Source: Mesotaenium endlicherianum (lineage: Eukaryota > Streptophyta > Zygnematophyceae > Zygnematales > Mesotaeniaceae). From it: DNA of 64,000 nt. Under the pieces are notes generated by a model. It worked only from the letters and a program-made list of their open reading frames with translations, ran no database searches and was not told the origin of the DNA. The translations under genes and the position numbers were made by a program. The stretch is from positions 511,125 to 575,124 of the forward strand of contig WELA01013579.1 of assembly GCA_009602735.1 (NCBI GenBank), given 5' to 3'. This document shows positions 1-10,343 of the stretch, in pieces. Every line of letters begins with the position of its first letter. Within the stretch, counting starts at the first letter, position 1.

Positions 1-214
1 TTTTGTACTCTCCATCGTAGCCAAAATAGATCTGAAACTTAGTTTCTTTGGTCTTATGCACCTCTTCCTCTAAGATTCCGACCAAAAAAAACTCTTTGTA
101 GTGCTCTTCAAACTCTTGTGCTGCCCAAGTTTCACCCCAAATCTCACTAGGTGTTAGTATCTTAGTGCCTACGGCTACCGGGGGGCCTGTAGACGAAGAG
201 GCAATGTCAGCCAT
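1..214 (-). CDS. Unrecognised protein, N-terminal part only (runs off the left edge)
   Basis: I do not recognise this gene. A minus-strand frame opens at the ATG whose first base is 214 and stays open for 71 codons to the window edge, so only the N-terminus is present. It begins MADIASSS, continues through a charged, aromatic stretch containing LTPSEIWGETW, and reaches FQIYFGYDGEYK near the edge. No signal peptide, membrane segment or zinc-binding motif is visible. It does not resemble the gag, pol or 3' ORF of the neighbouring retroelements. It could be the first exon of a host gene or part of a DNA-transposon protein. The open frame and composition are seen directly; that it is a real gene is inference. 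Confidence 0.4.
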   Translation of the reverse strand, partial: MADIASSSTGPPVAVGTKILTPSEIWGETWAAQEFEEHYKEFFLVGILEEEVHKTKETKFQIYFGYDGEYK

Positions 215-487
215 GGCTTATGTTGCATGCAAGCCGAAAGAAATGATAAACAGGAAGAGGCCTGTTCGAAGGTCAAAATCAAAACAGAAAGTGACCTCTT
301 CGTGGCCGGCAAACTTACATAACTTCGTCATATATTGGCCGTTATGGCTAAAACTAATTTGCCGGAGGGGTTTGAGTAATGACACATCCAATGAGCCTAC
401 TATCAGACAATTTTGATTAAAAAAAAGTAGGCAAAGGGGGTGTAGAATTCTGCCTAGTTATGGGACCAACGGTATAGTTAGTGTTAA
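215..487. other. No gene recognised
   Basis: This stretch lies between the start of the minus-strand partial ORF and the left limit of retroelement A1 homology. I see no convincing coding frame, RNA gene or LTR here. It may hold the promoter and 5' UTR of the leftmost ORF, but no clear TATA box or other signal supports that. Confidence 0.4.
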
Positions 488-1670
488 GCCAGGACCTGCC
501 TAGCACGAGATCATAAAAGCCAGTGTTGAGTACCTCAAATGTAAGCGTTTCAGTTAGAACTGCAATGCAAGAACCTAACTGGACCTCAATAGGCTTGGTT
601 ATAACTCCTCCCGGGATACTTGAGGCATCTCCAAGGAATATTTTTCTATTTCCTTGGGTGACAATAGGCAGCCTTAGCCGCTTAACTAAGTCCTTATGGA
701 TAAAAGTATGTGACGCCCCTCCGTCAACAAATGCCCTTACCTTCCAATCTGCAATTATGCAATGCAGTAGGATAGGGGGGACTGATTTTTCTTGACTTTC
801 GCATTGTTCTCCTGACTTAGCACATAAATATTGGACATCAGGTGGAACAAGAGCATCCAGAGTGTGCACTCTCTGGATGTCTATATTGCTGATGGTCTCC
901 TTTATCTGGTTGTCAGGCATGCATAGTGAATCCAGTTCAGCAGGACCCATAATACCTGCTACGAGGGCAGCTAGTGACGACTCACTATCTCTAGCATCCT
1001 CACAGTCAGTAGACTGGATTACTGACTGTTGCTGTCTTTTAAAGGCTGGTCTTTTCTCTCGACCTTTGAGAGGTGCTTGACTGGACGCTGCTCTCTGAAG
1101 TGACCTGGCTGCTGGCAGTGGAAGCAAATCGATTTTGCTGAGGCTCGTCTCGGCTTAGTCCTACCACCACCTCTTCCAAAGCCGCCTCGAGAGAAACCAC
1201 CTCTCCCTCTAGACTGCACAGCATTGTACTCATACCCATATTCATCACCCTGATCATCCTCAGCCCAGTCTCCTTCAATTGCATTGTAGGAACCGTGGGG
1301 CTTTTTAACAACCTTAGACACCAAAGCATTACTCTGGCGCTTGTGATTGAACTGCTGCTGATCCCAGGCATCAGCATCCTGGATCAAGTCACCGAGTTTC
1401 TCATACTTCTTCTCAGCAAAATGACCAGAGACCTCGGATTTCAAGCCATACCTGAAGCATGCTATCCTACACCGTTCTGGCAAGTCTGGCTGTTTCATCA
1501 TGTTCTCCTGGAACTTTTGAGCAAACTCAACAACTGAAGTGGTCTGCTTCAGTGTTAGGGAGATCGTCGCATAGATAGCTTTCTCCTGCTGGTTGATGAC
1601 GTCAAACTTCTCATGCAACTTCTCGACAAACTCTACCCACGTCGGGTCACCGAGTTGCTGAGCCTTACAC
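488..1670 (-). pseudogene. Family A gag-protease fragment (A1)
   Basis: This is a remnant of a Ty3/Gypsy chromovirus on the minus strand. It matches the gag C-terminal half and the protease of the complete copies at 17-25 kb and 34-43 kb. Visible parts, in reading order, are the capsid-like region (EKFDVINQQEKAIYA), an RGG-rich linker, a CCHC knuckle CFHCQQPGHFREQ whose last Cys is lost, and the protease segment with [14 protein letters not shown], where the usual D-S/T-G-A active site reads DGGA. Gag and protease frames overlap around the heptamer at 1037-1043. The gag 5' part is missing beyond about 1663, where a 15-bp motif is repeated with a 26-bp period. Protease homology ends near 488. 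It is not functional. Confidence 0.85.
1037..1043 (-). promoter_or_regulatory. -1 ribosomal frameshift heptamer (A1 copy)
   Basis: Read on the minus strand this is TTTAAAA, set in the gag frame as T TTA AAA. It is the canonical X XXY YYZ slippery pattern and lies just before the gag stop. A -1 slip enters the protease frame. The same heptamer is kept in copies A3 and A4. Confidence 0.6.
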
Positions 1671-1705
1671 CCTTTTAGGGTTTTAAAGCCTTACACCCTT
1701 TTTGG

Positions 1706-2195
1706 AGAACTAGCCTGAGATCTCTCTCGATAAGCTGTACAAGGGCGTTGGTCTCGTTTTCGAATGCCGAACTGGAGAGCAATGCCTAGCATATGTACAT
1801 GGAATGAGTTTACTGTTTAACAGCCACTGCGATGGCACCGCCTACTCGGGAGTTAACCACGTTGGTAGGACCTTGGTTGACCAAATCCACCGCCATCTCC
1901 CATCATCCCGAATAGCCATCCATCATAGGGATGTCATTTGGCCATTCATCTAGCATACCACACTTAGATGCATATCGAGGCAGTTCGCTGCTACCGAGTA
2001 CGGAAGTCAGCTGGCTGTCAAAGAATGAGTCAGCAAGCTGACTTGAGTTGACTTCAGCCTGCTGCTTCCGGCTGAGTCCTTAACTGATAATCATATAAAG
2101 TCCAGCAGACTCAACACTACATAATGTTCAGCGAGCTAAAGTTAATTAACTTTTATATTTAAATGAATATTATACCTACCAATATACTGATTCAT
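1706..2195 (-). repeat. Truncated family A LTR, inverted
   Basis: About 490 bp match the complete family A LTRs in antisense, ending at the LTR 5' end with TGATTCATT. The part of the LTR nearest the PBS, roughly 230 bp, is missing on the left. On the right the last three LTR bases are missing and the sequence passes directly into plus-strand protease of A2. That head-to-head join is a rearrangement rather than a normal element end. Confidence 0.8.
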
Positions 2196-4972
2196 TCTAG
2201 CATGGTTGTAGGTAGGAAGGTGAGGGCATTTGTTGACGGAGGGGCGTCACATACTTTTATCCATAAGGACTTAGTTAAGCGGCTAAGGCTGCCTATTGTC
2301 ACCCAAGGAAATAGAAAAATATTCCTTGGAGATGCCTCAAGTATCCCGGGAGGAATTATAACCAAGCCTATTGAGGTCCAGTTAGGTTCTGGCATTGCAG
2401 TTCTTATTGAAACGCTTACATTTGAGGTACTCAACACTGGCTTCTAAGGTCTCGTGCTAGACAGGTCCTGGCTTAATAGACATCAAACTGAAGTGTGTTG
2501 GAGCAGAGGTACACTTAAAGTGAGAGGAGCCTGTGATGGGCAGACTAACTTGGCACCCACCAATGCTCTTCCTCTTGTCCTGTGAGGATGGCAAATGAAG
2601 GAAAAGAAGAGGCTTCCAAGCGACTGCAAATTGCAACAGAGTTCATCGAAAGCTGGAACCAGAAGGAAGATCGATTGTTCTGTCTGTTGCTAAGAGAGGT
2701 ACCTCCTCAACCTGAAGAAGTGGTGGAGAAAAAGGTAAGCCCTCCGGAGCACCATAGTGCTGCAAAAATTGTTGCTCAGTACACTGATGTTTTTAAGATG
2801 CCTCCCCCTAAGAGGCAGGTGGATCACAAGATAGACTTATTACCTGGGAGTCAGCCACCCTGGCATGACTTGTCTTACGTGGAGAGCGAAGAGTTGAGAA
2901 TACAAATTGCAGAGCTTGAGGAATATGGTTATGTTTCTCCCAGTAAATCAGCCTTCCAGACCCTTAAAGATGCTCTTTGTTCTGCCCCAGTGCTAGCCGT
3001 GTATGACCCCAGCAAACCTGTGGAGGTGGTTACTGATGCCTCTGACTTTGCCATGGGTGCTATTTTGTTGCAGCATGCTGACAAAACCACAAAGGATGGT
3101 AAGGTAAAGCAAGAGTGGCATCTTGTGTTGTATGAGTTTATGAAATTTAATCCAGCTAAGATTAATTACTCTGTGCATGATAAAGAGCTGCTAGCTATCA
3201 TTCATGCGCTCAAACAGTGGAGAGCATACTTACATGGTAAAGCTTTTAAGGTAATTATAGATCATCTAGCTCTGACTTACTTTCAGAAGAAGTTTAAGCT
3301 GTCAAGGAGGGGGAACCGCTGGAGCCAGATGCTGGAGCAGTTTCAAGTCCAGATCGACTACAAACCAGGGAAGTTGAATCCTGCTGATGCACTCTTCAGA
3401 AGACCTGACTTGCAAGAAAGGAACTTTAGTCAGCACGCTGTAGATAAGGTCCTTTGTGCACTCACTTCAGCAAAGGTGAAAAAGTTCTTCCTTGAACAAT
3501 TTGGGAAAGCCTACCCTTCTGACCCAACATTTAAGCCCAGCCCCACTGATGGTGTGTGTCTTGCTACTGCACTCGGGTATAAGCCTAAGGGAGGGGTCTG
3601 GGTGACTGAAACCACTTCAGGTAGGCTGAAACTGGTTATTCCTAATAACTTGGAAATAAGGTCCCTTTTATTGGGTCAAGCACATGACAGTTTACTGGGT
3701 GGGCATTTGGGGCAGGCCAAAACTGTTGGCAAATTGGCAAAACATAATCATTGGGAGGGGTTACCTCGGGAGGTCTTGAAATACGTTAAGTTCTGTGACC
3801 AGTGTCAAAGGAATAAGTCTAGGCACGCACCACCCGGGGACCTCTTACAATCACTGCCCATCCCAGTTGGCCGCTGGGAAACAATATCCATGGACTGGGT
3901 TGTAACACTGCCACGAACTGCCAATGGGTTTGATTCGATACTGGTATCGTGGATAAACTGACGAAAATGGTCATTTTCATCCCCACAACTGTCAAAGTAA
4001 CTGCACTCAAAACAGCGAGACAATTCTACAACCATGTAGTATGCCAACATGGGCTACCCGCTAATATAATCTCAGACGGAGACTCAAATTTTACCTCTAA
4101 GTTCTGGAGAGCTTTGATGGGGTTAATGGCAGTCAAGCAACTGCTCAGCACAGCAAACCACCCTCAGACTGATGGGCGGACGGAATGAACTAACCGAGTT
4201 TTGCAAGAGGTACTGAGAGCCCATATTAACCAAAACAAAGATAATTGGGATGACCTGTTACTTCAAATCCAATTTGCGATCAACAATGCGATGCACTCGT
4301 CAACGGGCAAGACTCCTTTTGAACTGAGCTTGGGTAGAGTCCCTACGTCTCCTTCAGAAGTATTAGGGGAGTCTTTAACTCACCCTGAAGGTCTCCCTCC
4401 AGTTAATCCAGGAGTTTGCCGACACCCTGTCAGAAGTACAACAAACCCTGCACAAAGCCCAAGATAACCAACAAAATTACGCTAATCAGCACCGTCGACA
4501 ACTGACATTTTCTAAGGGCGATTTGGTCAAACTCCATTCTCAGCACCTGTACCTACCTAGTGTGGTCAAGAAAAAGCTTGGTCCTGTCTGGATCGCTCCA
4601 TATTCGGTGGTGCGGCGTGTCGGTCAGAATGCTTACAAACTGAACATGTCAGCAAAATACAAGGGTCACCCGGTCTTTAGTGTCTCCTTCCTTGAATCAT
4701 ACATCAAAGGTGACACATTGTTCACAGGTCGGTTACTTGTCCAACTGGGACTGGTCCCCGCTGTCCGGGATGGTGACCCTGCGGAATATGAGGTCGAGGA
4801 GATTTTAGAAGCTCGCTCGGTCCGTCGATCGTCTAAATATGTCATGAAGTACCTCATCCGATGGAAGGGTTACGATGCCTCTGGGGACACTTGGGAATTT
4901 AAAGACCAGCTGACCAATGCCAAAGGGGCGTTGAAACGGTTCCACCTCAGGGCGGCTGGGGCACCTCCCTAA
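2196..4972 (+). pseudogene. Family A pol remnant lacking the RT core
   Basis: In order this shows a protease piece ([14 protein letters not shown]), the RT N-terminal extension, RNase H, the integrase zinc-binding region with CDQCQRNK, integrase core pieces and a C-terminal chromodomain (YLIRWKGYDASGDTWEF). Next to A3 the RT palm and fingers are gone. At about 2948 the sequence jumps from SPSKS to [10 protein letters not shown], removing the YRAL region and the catalytic DD, yet the frame continues to 3961. Other lesions are a TAA at 2445-2447, a TGA at 2583-2585, a 1-bp loss near 3944, a TGA at 4186-4188 and a deletion near 4390. It cannot produce a working polyprotein. Confidence 0.88.
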
Positions 4973-5330
4973 CAGTCATTTCAGTTGACACGGGAAGGTG
5001 ACAGGAGGTCCTGTCTCCATATAAGTTGGAGGGGAATGTGACAGTTAGTGACAGATGGTGACAGTTGTGACAGGCAGCCCACCTTTAAAATTAAGTTGGA
5101 GGGAGTGGTGTTTCGTCTCGACATCAGCCATACAAATTTTGTTAATCATACTACTCACTCAACCTGCGCTCACACTCACTTTCTCTCTAACTCAATTCTC
5201 TCTTATACTCACACACACAAGGTATTACACACTAGGAACTCTCCCTATCGTGTTCCTCTTCATCACGGGCACTCAGTAGCGGCAAAATATCATGACTTCA
5301 CTGACTGCATTGTGTTTACGATTGAGCAGG

Positions 5331-7016
5331 ATGACTCAGAAGCCGGAACTAAAGAGGAAGAGAAGAGCGGAAGAGGCACATGCAGAATACTTGCAATTCC
5401 GTGGCAACATCGAATCATCCTCCATCTCCGCTCGGGAATCACAACGACTCCAACGACAGCGGGAGGCATAGAAAAAGAAGGAGGAGGAGGAACAGGCCAG
5501 ACTGAGGCAAGTCGAACTGGACAGAAAAGCTGCAGAGGAGGCCAAGAAGGCAGAGGAGGAGAGGCAAGCTGAGGAGAGGCGGAAGCAGCAGGCTGAAGAT
5601 GTACAAAGGAGAATTAGCAGCTATCGCTACACAGTGCTGGGCAAGGGTTTTTATCCACTGGAAGAGGCCTTCAAGTATGCTCAGAGAAGTCGCAGTGAGT
5701 CACAGAAGGACATCCTGCAAAGGGAAGGGGAGACATCCAAAAACTTTGACAAGTAGATTGAGGTCAGCACAGGGCTCCTCCTCTACCACGATTATGCTAG
5801 GATGGTAGGGTATACAGTCAAAGAGGCCAAGGCAATGGCCCAAGTGAATGAGGCAGGAGTTGTATTGATAACAGGTATCTGGGGGAAAGATAGGGTCATC
5901 AGGATGATCCCCATGGACGCGGACAGCTTTAAGGACTCTACACCCCAAAACAGGTTCAAGGCCACCATGTATAATGAGGTGAAGAGGAAGAGCTGGGAAT
6001 TCTTGGCCAGGGAAACCAGTCAGCTGGACTTTGCAGGGCACTGGTACCCGTGTACTCTGAAAAGAATAGACCCTGCCTTCTTCCACAAGTCCACCGATTG
6101 GCGGTGGATGACCATCAACATGAGGGACCAGCAGAATGACAAGGCGAAGGATGAGGATTTCCTAACAGACCTACAGGGGAACATAGTGTTGCCTCCTCAC
6201 ATTGCAGCTTGGGACCTAAGATTGGATGGAGTAAGGGACTGTATGAGTCAAGAAATGCACCAAAGTAGGAGTAGGGCTCGCGAGGCATTCTCTACAGGGA
6301 AGCACGCCTATGCCAAATGGGCAAGCAAGCAGGGAGAGAAAGACCTGTATGCGGTCAGGAATCAACAGCCTCCACCAGCACCCAAAAGGGGAAGGTCGGT
6401 GGGGTACTCTTTTTCTTGGGCAGAGCTGAAACAACTCACAGAGGAGACCCCAAGCAGTCTCAGAGGAGCCGGGGGAAGAAGAGGAGGAGTCAGAGGAAGA
6501 AGAGGAGGAAGACGAGGAAGAGGACACTAGTCCCGCTGTGACCCAGACACCTGCCACACCCCCCATAATGGAGAAGACGGGGTTGGCCAGGGTAGACACA
6601 GCTCTGCACCAGCTGGCTGAGGAGGAAGATGTCGCTTGGCTGGGGACTACAAGAGGACAAAGCCCAGTTGCAGGCGCAAAAACCTAGTCAGACAGGGCAG
6701 ACAGAAGGGTTGCCAGAGAAATAGCCAGAGGCCTGCCAGCATCTCCCTTGCAGAACATGTGCCCTTGGCTCATGTCATGCAACATCCTTTTGGGATGCCA
6801 GTATATGTACCTGTTAGTTTGAGGGATGCCCAGGAGAAGGCTGCCTCCCTTCAATTTCAGACGGTGCAGGAGGAAACAGCCCAGTTACTACGTTCTCCCC
6901 TTGGTTCCCCCTACACGGAGCCCCCAGGCTTCAGGAGATCCCAAGGCAGGAGCAGGAGGTCTGGCTCCCGGTCTCACTCCCCTGATCGTAGAGCTCCAAG
7001 AGCATCTCCTTCATAG
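5331..7016 (+). pseudogene. Family A 3' ORF, type 1, degraded (A2)
   Basis: This is the A2 copy of the extra ORF that family A carries between pol and the 3' LTR. The presumed ATG at 5331 matches the start in A3 (22817). A charged, coiled-coil-like N-terminus is followed by the conserved core: YHDYARMVGY-like motif, MDADSFKD, SWEFLARETSQLDFAGHWYPC, TDWRWMTINMRDQQN and LPPHIAAW, then an Arg/Glu-rich tract and a Ser/Arg/Pro-rich tail. It is broken by several frameshifts and a stop at 5755-5757 (FDK followed by TAG). Function is unknown. I see no signal peptide or membrane segment, so it is not an obvious envelope gene. Confidence 0.75.
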
Positions 7017-7083
7017 GGGCAGTAGGCTAAAGGGGGAGGAGACCAGTACTTTGGTTGGGGGACAACATGTACCGAGTATTAGT

Positions 7084-7100
7084 GTTGTCGAGGCGACAAC
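7084..7100. repeat. 17-bp palindrome before the polypurine tract (A2)
   Basis: GTTGTCGAGGCGACAAC has perfect 7-bp arms around AGG. The same arms sit just upstream of the polypurine tract in all four family A copies that keep their 3' end. Confidence 0.6.
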
Positions 7101-7118
7101 TTGTTAAGTTGGAGGGAT

Positions 7119-7837
7119 TGTAATGAATCAGTATATTGGTAGATATAAGATTCATTTAAATATAATACTTAAATAAGTTCAGCCTGTTGAACTTTAGTTA
7201 GCATTGAGTCTGCTGGACTTTATATAATTATCAATTAAATGACTCAACCGGAAGCAGCAGGCTGAAGTCTACTAGGTCAGCTTGCTGACACATTCTTTGT
7301 CTGTCAGTTGACTTCCGTATTCGGTAGCAGCGAACTGCCTAGATATGAATCTATGTGTGGTGTGCTAGATGAATGGCCAGAAAACATCCTTAGGATGGAT
7401 GGCAATTTGGGATGATGGGAGATGGCGGTGGATTTGGTTAACCGAGGTCCTACCAACGTGGTTAACTCCCGGGTAGGCGGTGCCATCGCACTGGCCGTTG
7501 AACAGTATACTCATTCCATGTACATATGCTAGGCATTGCTCTCGAGTTCGGGATTCGAAAACGAGGCCAATTCTCTTCTATAAGCTTACTGAGAGAGATC
7601 TGAATCCAAGACGAGAAGCCATTGATATGCACTGTCTCCTAGCCTTGCTTATGTGCGAGTTTACTGATTTCATTATTGATGCTAGTTTACTTCCATTTGA
7701 CTTACGAGTATTGTTCACAGCTAGTGTGTTGTCCTTTGCTGTTTTATTAATTAACAGACAATACCATAAAGATTACTTGCTGATATAAAGATCTTCATTA
7801 ATTATTAATCGCCTAATTGATAAGACGATTCATTTCA
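7119..7837 (+). repeat. Family A 3' LTR of A2
   Basis: 719 bp running from TGTAATGAATCA to ATTTCA, preceded by the polypurine tract TAAGTTGGAGGGA at 7105-7117. It aligns over its whole length with the A3 and A4 LTRs. Confidence 0.9.
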
Positions 7838-8151
7838 CTAAAGGCATCCCCCCCCGGGCAAAAATGTCTATTTTCTCGGAGGGTTGCTTCTTCTCTCGTT
7901 ATCGCCGATGATCTTGCTGAGGTTAAAGGGGCCCTTGAGCACGTCGCTCCCTTCGGGACACCATAAAGAGCCAAAAGAAAACCAAATATTTTCTCGGATC
8001 CCGCCCGTCCTACCTCCACCTGACGAGAAAAACAAGACCACTTCAAAAGTCCCGGAGGGGGCGACGTGCCCAAAGGGCAGCCCGGGGGGATGCACATTTT
8101 GGGGAAGGGAGAATGAGTCTTAACGCACGTAAATAGTCGCAAGCTTGACAG
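7838..8151. other. No gene recognised
   Basis: This GC-richer stretch lies between the A2 3' LTR and the family D RT fragment. Short frames exist on both strands but none shows a recognisable domain. It may be upstream sequence of element D. Confidence 0.4.
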
Positions 8152-8704
8152 TTGGCAAAGCAAGGTCAACATATATTCTATGGAGTACTGAGACAAGATC
8201 CCCTGGAGATTTCCAGCCCGCTGCTTACGGAAGAGCCGATGTTAGAAGTCCCTAGTCATGTCGCGACACTTACTGTTAAAGTATCTGCTCTTTTGCAGAA
8301 GTACAAGTCTGTGTTCCCGAGTGAAATACCAGTTGGGTTACCACCTGATCGGGGTATTGGGCATACCATCCCTCTTGTTCCAAATGCTCAACCTACTTGG
8401 CGACCTATTTATCGCCTGAGCCCGTTGGAGCTCACTGAACTAAAGGACCAAATTACCGACTTGTTCGATAAAGGATGGATGGAGCCGAGCTCTTGGGGGC
8501 CCCCATCCTCTTTATCCAAAAGAAAGATGGGACGCTCAGTATGTGCAGTGATTATCGTGCGTCGAACAATATAATGGAGAAGAATCACTATTCATTGCCT
8601 CGCATTGACGACTTGTTTGATTTGTTGCAAGGGGCACGCGTGTTCTCCTCACTTGATCTAGCTTAGGGCTATCATCAAACCCAAATCACATTAGAGTACG
8701 TCCC
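8152..8704 (+). pseudogene. Family D Ty3/Gypsy RT fragment, 5' part
   Basis: This is the N-terminal half of a Gypsy-type reverse transcriptase distinct from families A, B and C. Visible in order are the pre-RT VFPSEIPVGLPPDRG, the element-typical YRLSPLELTELKDQI, then [35 protein letters not shown] and SSLDLA followed by a TAG and GYHQTQI. A frameshift lies near 8490 and the TAG at 8664-8666 interrupts the palm. The gene is split at 8704 by a solo family B LTR and resumes at 9449. No gag, protease or LTR of this family is seen. Confidence 0.82.
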
Positions 8705-9448
8705 TGTAAGGTCATAGGTTTATGAAGTGCATTTTTGAGTATCATGAAAGTATGTTTTGATTGTATAGTAGTGTAGAGTGCATTTTTGTGGTCATTTTGA
8801 TATAAAGTTCATCGAATTTGGTCAAGTATTGAGAGAGTTATGGATTTCCGAAGTTTAATTAGTTTTGAGGTCGGTTGACGACTGTCCTTAATTCGCGGTG
8901 AGCGCGACCGTCGGATTGACCGACAGCGTCGAGCGATCTGGCCCGTTAGAATGAACTCGAACCTTCACGTAAGTTCGGCTGACGCGGAGTGCCGACTAGG
9001 TCGATTTACCTAGAAGTTTCGGTTTAGCCTAGCGCGTCTAAGATAGAATATTCTAGTAATGTCGATGCATGTATGTGGACGTCAATTCGGCCCGACACGT
9101 CAGATTAGACTGATCTGGCTTACTCACGAATATTCTGGAAGGGACGATTTGACGAACACTTAGGAAAATCCGTAGCTTCCACCTAGGGAGGAGTACTTAG
9201 GCAGAAAATTATAAATAGGCATAACTTCTTTGTTTCTGATCAGTTTTCACTTCTGTAAATTTCTACGGGTTTGTAATGACAAGGCCTTTCATCCTACATC
9301 ATTTGTGAGCAGTTTCCTGCTACTCAAAATGTTGAGTAATTTTCCTAAGCTTTGTTAGTGATATGCCGCTGCACTCTCTAGTATGATGGCAACTAGTTCC
9401 TTTCCTCGTGAGTCACTACGCTTCCACTAGGGCACTCTGCCCCTTTCA
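8705..9448 (+). repeat. Solo LTR, family B
   Basis: 744 bp from TGTAAGGTCATAGG to CCCTTTCA, matching both LTRs of complete element B3. It is flanked by a perfect 5-bp target duplication, GTCCC at 8700-8704 and 9449-9453. It carries the family TATA-like TATAAATAGGC at about 9210. With no internal region, it is the product of LTR-LTR recombination. Confidence 0.93.
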
Positions 9449-9615
9449 GTCCCCAAGACAGCGTTTCGGACCACGATTGGGCACTTCCAATACAAAGTCC
9501 TAGTTTTGGACTTACCAATGCACCAGCAGTGACATTCCAAAGCACAATGAATGATTTGATCAAACCATACTTGGGTAAGTTCGTCCAGTGTTGCAACTGG
9601 CATTGTCGACAAACG
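9449..9615 (+). pseudogene. Family D RT fragment, 3' part
   Basis: Beyond the solo LTR the same RT resumes with KTAFRTTIGHFQYKVL, then LTNAPA-like and MNDLIKPYLGKFVQ. Homology is lost just before the catalytic F/Y-x-DD box. Joining it with 8152-8704 across one copy of GTCCC restores the reading order, which supports an insertion into a once continuous RT. Confidence 0.8.
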
Positions 9616-10343
9616 ATAGACATCGATACAATTGAGGGAAGAAAGGACCCTAACAGCGGGTGAAAACTACTAGGGAGGGACTACTCCCTGGACTGGGAAC
9701 TCAAGCGACTGACTTATGTGCTGTGGGTAAAAATCCCCCCTATTAGGGGAAAAGGCCCACAGCTTATTAGCTGCAAAAGCAAAATGAATTCCAGAAACAG
9801 AACTGGGCAATACTGGGCAAATAGGCAGCTACTGGCTAGAGCAAAAATAAGCTATGAAACCCCCCCCCCCCAGCTGCGGGCAAGGGACAGTGAGCGCAGC
9901 TGAAAGCGGAGGAGCTAAAATGTAATCTTCAAGAACAACGAAAGTGTGGTCAATCTCTGGAGAGCCGGGGAAGTGGAACCCTGGCAGGAGATGCTCCAGG
10001 TGATACACGTGGCAAACGGATACCGGATACAAATCCAAAACAAAGAAGAGGTGGGGCGACGCGGCCAACTGCCGACCACGGGGCCACTGAGAAGAAGGCA
10101 CGCCCGCACAATTTAGGAAACTCCCGCGGAGCGCGTCAGCGATGGCGAACGTTAGCATCTGAGACGGGAGAATCCGCGAATTGTGGAGCAAGGACTCCAG
10201 CCACCATGACAAGGGAGGGTAACCTGCGACAATGAGTAGGCGAAAATAACAAACAAGAAATTTTGTACAAAAATCCGAAGAAGAAAGACGAAAAGGGAAG
10301 AAAGTAATGAGGGGGTCCTAGGCTAGAGGTGGTGGTCTGGAAG
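9616..10343. other. No clear gene; possible 3' tail of the C-family fragment
   Basis: A minus-strand frame at 9829-10212 (127 codons) follows the PHD finger of the adjacent C-family fragment and could be its 3' extension, but I recognise no domain in it. There is a C homopolymer near 9859. I find no LTR here. Confidence 0.3.

Larger units (their letters stand above)
2196..7837 (+). mobile_element. Defective family A chromovirus A2 (5'-truncated)
   Basis: This Ty3/Gypsy element lacks its 5' LTR and gag. It begins inside the protease and carries a damaged pol (2196-4972), an intergenic stretch with two polypurine-like motifs (5022-5034, 5092-5104), a degraded 3' ORF (5331-7016), a small palindrome (7084-7100), a polypurine tract (7105-7117) and a complete 3' LTR (7119-7837). 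The layout matches A3 and A4. The left edge is fused to an inverted partial LTR, so no target-site duplication can be assigned. The element cannot move by itself. Confidence 0.85.

Noticed and set aside
1670-1690. Telomere-like TTTTAGGGTTTT at the end of A1
   Set aside because: Only one plant-type TTTAGGG unit is present inside a 26-bp duplication; no array exists.
9829-10212. 127-codon minus-strand frame next to the C' PHD finger
   Set aside because: No recognisable domain and no counterpart in element C; kept only as a possible tail, not called as a gene.
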